A stretch of 64,000 nucleotides of DNA from Streptomyces sp. NBC_01754 (GTDB taxonomy: Bacteria > Actinomycetota > Actinomycetes > Streptomycetales > Streptomycetaceae). Within the stretch, counting starts at the first letter, position 1, and the number at the start of each line of letters is the position of its first letter. The position numbers and the translations under genes are program-made. The stretch covers positions 2,170,001 through 2,234,000 of the forward strand of contig NZ_CP109132.1 of NCBI RefSeq assembly GCF_035918015.1, in the 5' to 3' direction. Positions 60,780 to 64,000 of this stretch are shown piece after piece. The notes beneath the pieces were generated by a model. That model worked only from the letters and a program-made list of their open reading frames with translations, made no database searches and was not told where the DNA came from.

Positions 60780-62402
60780 TTACTTCCTCTTCGACCTGGA
60801 GATCTTGGAGCGCAGGCGCTTGAACACGCTGGTCCTGGTCTCCCACAGGGGTGCCGTCGTGAGGACGAGGCGCCCCTTGGAGTTCACGTTGACCGAGGCA
60901 CGGTAGGGAACCGTCCGGCCCCAGCGGCGGGCCAGCGGCATGGCGGTCCCGTCGGCCCGGACGGGGATCTCGTACGCCGAGCCGGCCACGTCCACGTAGA
61001 CGCGGACACCGGCCTTCGTCCTCACGGGCTGGACCGGAATCCGGCCGCGCAGTTCCGTGGCACGGCCGTCCTCGGTCTCGGAGCGGGTGAAGTCCCCAGC
61101 GAGCGGCGGGAGTTCATACTCGGGAGGCAGTCTGCGCGCCCCGGGGCCGTCCGCGCTCTTCGGCATGGCTCTCGCGGCCAGCCGCACGGTCAGGGAATCC
61201 GTGTCCCCGAGGACGCCGACCCGTACCGTGAGGACCAGGTACAGGTCGTCGTCGGCCTGGTCCCATTCGGCGGCGACCAGTTCCGTCCCCTGGGCGAGTC
61301 GGCCGGGTACGGCTTCCCCGATCAGTTCGTGGTTCCGGTCGGGAAGGCCGGTCGCGTCGTCCCGGAACCCCGGATACCGGGCGAAGGCCCGCCCGTCCTC
61401 CAGTCGGAAGGGCGGAGCCCCGTGCGTGGCCTCATCGGTGATCGCCGTGACCAGTTCGTCGACCGCGCCCGCCTGCGCGAGAGAGAGCCGCACCCGGCGC
61501 TTGACGTCCAGGGAGTTCCTGAGCTCGTCGGTGAGGTACTCGTCGGCGAGCGCCGCGATACCGGCGCAGACCTCTCGCCGGGTCCCGGCGTCCAGGGCGG
61601 GAAAGTCGTCCTGGACCAGCTTGGCGAGCTCCCAGGTGAAGTGGCGCTTGAAGAGCGCGTCCCTGTCGGGCCCCGCCTCCACGAGAGAGGCCGCGTGCTT
61701 CATGATCGCGGCAGTGCAGCGCAGCCGGGACAGGTGGTCGGCCCGGTAGGTGATGTTGCTCGCGTCGCCGCGCTTCACCGCGTAGTAGAAGGTGTAGTCC
61801 GAGAGCACCGAGATCTTCCGGGCCCGGACGCACGCCTCGATGGTGAACGGCTGGTCGCTGCCGACCGGCAGGTCCTCCGGGAAGCGCAACCTGTGGTTCT
61901 CGACCAGTTCACGGCGGAAGAGCTTGGTGTTCGCCAGTGTGAACGGCAGGCTCGAGCGGAAGAGGCCGAGGTCCGGATCGTTCTTGACGTACAGCTTCTG
62001 GTGCACGTACCGGCCGTTGGTTCCGACCATCTTGCCGACTACCACGTCGGACTCGTGCTCGTCCGCGTAGGCCACCATCCGTTCCAGAGCTTCCTCGCCC
62101 AGACGGTCGTCGGAACCGACGAAGTACACGAACCGGCCGGTGGCCACGTCCAGCGCCCTGTTGCTGGGAGCCGCAGGACCACCGGAGTTGGCCTGGTGGA
62201 TGACCTTGACCGTGCCGGGGTACCGCTCGGCGAACCGGTCGAGTTCCTCGCCGCTCCCGTCCGTCGACCCGTCGTCCACCGCGACGACCTCGAGGCGGTC
62301 GAGGCCGATGCTCTGGCCGACGAGTGAGTCCAGGCATTCCGTCAGGTAGGGCATCGTGTTGTAGACGGCTACGACGACGGTGACGTCAGGCTTCTCGCTC
62401 AT
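60780..62402 (-). CDS. Family 2 glycosyltransferase with C-terminal beta-rich domain
   Basis: 540 residues from ATG 62402, which overlaps the stop of the GT4 gene as ATGA. The GT-A domain begins DVTVVVAVYNTMPYLTECLDSL, with VDDGSTDGSGEELDRF, NSGGPAAPSNRAL and FVGSDDRLGEEAL (the DxD position reads SDD). GSDQPFTIEAC marks the acceptor side. Residues 340-500 are beta-rich and resemble the accessory sandwich units seen in the 921-residue polymerase, followed by a basic C-terminus (RLRSKISRSKRK). No membrane helix. Sugar specificity unknown. Confidence 0.88.
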   Translation of the reverse strand: MSEKPDVTVVVAVYNTMPYLTECLDSLVGQSIGLDRLEVVAVDDGSTDGSGEELDRFAERYPGTVKVIHQANSGGPAAPSNRALDVATGRFVYFVGSDDRLGEEALERMVAYADEHESDVVVGKMVGTNGRYVHQKLYVKNDPDLGLFRSSLPFTLANTKLFRRELVENHRLRFPEDLPVGSDQPFTIEACVRARKISVLSDYTFYYAVKRGDASNITYRADHLSRLRCTAAIMKHAASLVEAGPDRDALFKRHFTWELAKLVQDDFPALDAGTRREVCAGIAALADEYLTDELRNSLDVKRRVRLSLAQAGAVDELVTAITDEATHGAPPFRLEDGRAFARYPGFRDDATGLPDRNHELIGEAVPGRLAQGTELVAAEWDQADDDLYLVLTVRVGVLGDTDSLTVRLAARAMPKSADGPGARRLPPEYELPPLAGDFTRSETEDGRATELRGRIPVQPVRTKAGVRVYVDVAGSAYEIPVRADGTAMPLARRWGRTVPYRASVNVNSKGRLVLTTAPLWETRTSVFKRLRSKISRSKRK

Positions 62403-63982
62403 GCCGGCACCTCGGCAACCGGCTCGCCGGCTCCACTCCGGTCGTCTCCGTCCAGTAGGCGGGTGTAGACGCCGTCGAGCACCTCCGCCTGCGCCTCCCA
62501 GGTCCACTCCTCGAGCAGCCCCTCGGAAGCGTAGGCGTCGCGGTACTTCTTCGGATCGGCGAGCACGGCCCTGACCGCACGGACGTAGTCCGCCACGTCC
62601 TGTGCCGTGAACACCTCGCCCTGCCCGGTCCGCTCGACCATCTCGCCCATCGTCCTGACGTCGCTCACGACCACCGGGAGGTGGGCGTGCGAGTACTCGA
62701 AGAACTTGGTGATCAGGGCGATCTCATGATTCGGCCAGTGGTGGATCGGGATCACACCGATATCGGCCGCGGCGAGGTACGGCACGACCTGGTGGTGCGG
62801 CACGTACGGCAGGATGTGCAGCCTCTGCGACACACCGAGTTCCATGGCCCGGGCCGTCAGCTGTCTCACGTGGTCCGACGTGGCCCGCAGCACCACGAAC
62901 GCGGTATGAGTGTCGGGCAGTTGCGGCAGCGACTCGACCATGACGTCGAGTCCACGCTGCGGGGCGGCAGATCCGCTGTACACGACGAGCGGTACGTCCG
63001 GACCGATCCCGCACAGTTCCCGCAGGTCCGGTACGGGCTCGGCACCCTGCTCGGGCGAAGTCTCCGCGCCGGGCGCGTTCAGCACGACCGCCGGCCTGTC
63101 CTTCAGCCCGTGGCGCTCGGCCAGCATGTCGGCGAGCGTCTCGGAGACGGTGATCACCGCGTCGGCGTACGGGGAGAACTCCCGCTCGTAGGCACACTGC
63201 GCGACGTGCCACCGGGGGTGCGGGTCCCAGGGCTTGATGCCCGGCAGGTACTCGTGGGCGTCCCAGACGAGCTTCACCCGGCGGCCCCTGGCGCTCGCCC
63301 GCAGTTTGGCCCGCGCGCCGACGCCGAGCATCCTGAAGTCGTTGGCATGGATCAGGTCGGGCTCGAGGGAGTCGATGACCTTGCCGTAGGCCAGTTCCAT
63401 GTCCCACAGCGCCGGATCGAGCCGGCGCCAGGCGCGATCCCCCATGGTGCGCAGCCAGAACGCGGTGGAGAACCGGTCGAGGGGTGAGGTCATGTCCTTG
63501 CGGCGCTGTTCCAGGGCGGTCGTCCGGCCGGCGCGCACCCCCACCCACTTGCTCATGACCTTGGACAGCGCGCGTGGCGGCAGCAGCCCGATCTTGCGGA
63601 CGGCCGACTTCCCGTGCCCGGCCTGGATGAGCTGAATGTTCAGCTCGGTCCGCCACGCCTTCATCCGCTGTCGGCGATAGGCGGCCAGCGGTCCCGGTCT
63701 GTACGCGAGGGGCGCCCGCAGGACGGCACGGCGGTACTCGTGCCGCCTGCGGTGCAAGGGCGTCGGCACGTGCAGCAGCCTGACCTCCGCATCGCCGACC
63801 TTCCAGCACTGTTCCCTCTTGCTCGGTGACTTGCCCAGCAGCACGACGTCCCAGCCCGCGGCAGCCGCGGATCGGGCCTCCTTCTGGACACGCGAGTCAC
63901 CGTTCACACCGTTGTCCACGAGCATGACGATCTTGCCGCGGGAGCCACGCCGTGCTCCCACCACCGAACTGTCAACCGCCAT
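62399..63982 (-). CDS. Family 4 (GT-B) glycosyltransferase
   Basis: 527 residues from ATG 63982, with CAGGAGA upstream at the window edge. The N-terminal domain starts GKIVMLVDNGVNGDSRVQKEARSAAAAGWDVVLLG. The C-terminal domain has PLVVYSGSAAPQRGLDVMVESLPQL, and the E-x7-E-like donor motif lies in EIALITKFFEYSHAHLPVVVSDV. A 120-residue basic insertion after the first strands is unusual. It heads the visible GT4-GT2-dehydrogenase unit, which probably continues beyond the window. Retaining hexosyl or hexosaminyl transfer is likely. Confidence 0.88.
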   Translation of the reverse strand: MAVDSSVVGARRGSRGKIVMLVDNGVNGDSRVQKEARSAAAAGWDVVLLGKSPSKREQCWKVGDAEVRLLHVPTPLHRRRHEYRRAVLRAPLAYRPGPLAAYRRQRMKAWRTELNIQLIQAGHGKSAVRKIGLLPPRALSKVMSKWVGVRAGRTTALEQRRKDMTSPLDRFSTAFWLRTMGDRAWRRLDPALWDMELAYGKVIDSLEPDLIHANDFRMLGVGARAKLRASARGRRVKLVWDAHEYLPGIKPWDPHPRWHVAQCAYEREFSPYADAVITVSETLADMLAERHGLKDRPAVVLNAPGAETSPEQGAEPVPDLRELCGIGPDVPLVVYSGSAAPQRGLDVMVESLPQLPDTHTAFVVLRATSDHVRQLTARAMELGVSQRLHILPYVPHHQVVPYLAAADIGVIPIHHWPNHEIALITKFFEYSHAHLPVVVSDVRTMGEMVERTGQGEVFTAQDVADYVRAVRAVLADPKKYRDAYASEGLLEEWTWEAQAEVLDGVYTRLLDGDDRSGAGEPVAEVPA

Positions 63983-64000
63983 GATGAGCGGGTTCTCCTG

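Overview
The window is chromosomal core sequence from a Streptomyces-like actinomycete. The base composition is very G+C rich, GTG starts are frequent, and stop/start overlaps (GTGA, ATGA) are common. The gene set hrcA-dnaJ, hemW, lepA/rpsT, holA, comEA-comEC, leuS, rsfS/nadD, proA/proB, obgE-rpmA-rplU is the conserved order of that genus. Nearly all genes are on the minus strand and read from right to left.

Layout. 1-10.5 kb: adenosine deaminase (partial), RNase Z, HIT protein, a TPR membrane protein coupled to an AAA+ ATPase, RsmE coupled to a flavin oxidoreductase, dnaJ-hrcA behind a perfect CIRCE operator, then two plus-strand genes (metallo-hydrolase, DUF3097). 10.5-21 kb: hemW, a SpoIIE-type phosphatase, a fatty acyl-CoA ligase, lepA, rpsT, holA, a YceI-domain protein. 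21-26.2 kb: the accessory region. A 456-bp segment made of the 3' end of comEC, the spacer and the 5' end of an arylamine N-acetyltransferase gene (nat) is present twice in direct orientation. It brackets 3.26 kb of foreign DNA holding an HD-domain phosphohydrolase, two small overlapping ORFs of unknown function, and a complete 1,573-bp insertion sequence with a 5-bp target duplication. 26-35 kb: comEC, comEA, a DegV protein, leuS behind a leucine-rich leader peptide and terminator. 35-44 kb: two identical tRNA-Ala(GGC) genes around a small zinc-ribbon gene, a histidine phosphatase with an apparent CTG start, rsfS, a LytR_C protein, nadD, two tiny membrane proteins, an M48 protease and two paralogous membrane proteins. 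44-64 kb: proA and proB, and a two-part cell-surface glycopolymer region split by obgE-rpmA-rplU. One part has a fused CDP-ribitol synthase, two CDP-glycerol-type polymerases and a GT2. The other has a nucleotide-sugar dehydrogenase, a hexapeptide acetyltransferase, a GT2 and a GT4.

The most notable points are the 456-bp repeat-bounded island, the previously unlisted leuS attenuator (leader peptide MRAVRLLLSEPR followed by a hairpin and T-run), the probable CTG start at 36917, two small membrane proteins at 39903-40049 and 40143-40295 that are too short for usual ORF calling, and the glycopolymer genes. All functional calls rest on motif recognition by eye; no database search was run.
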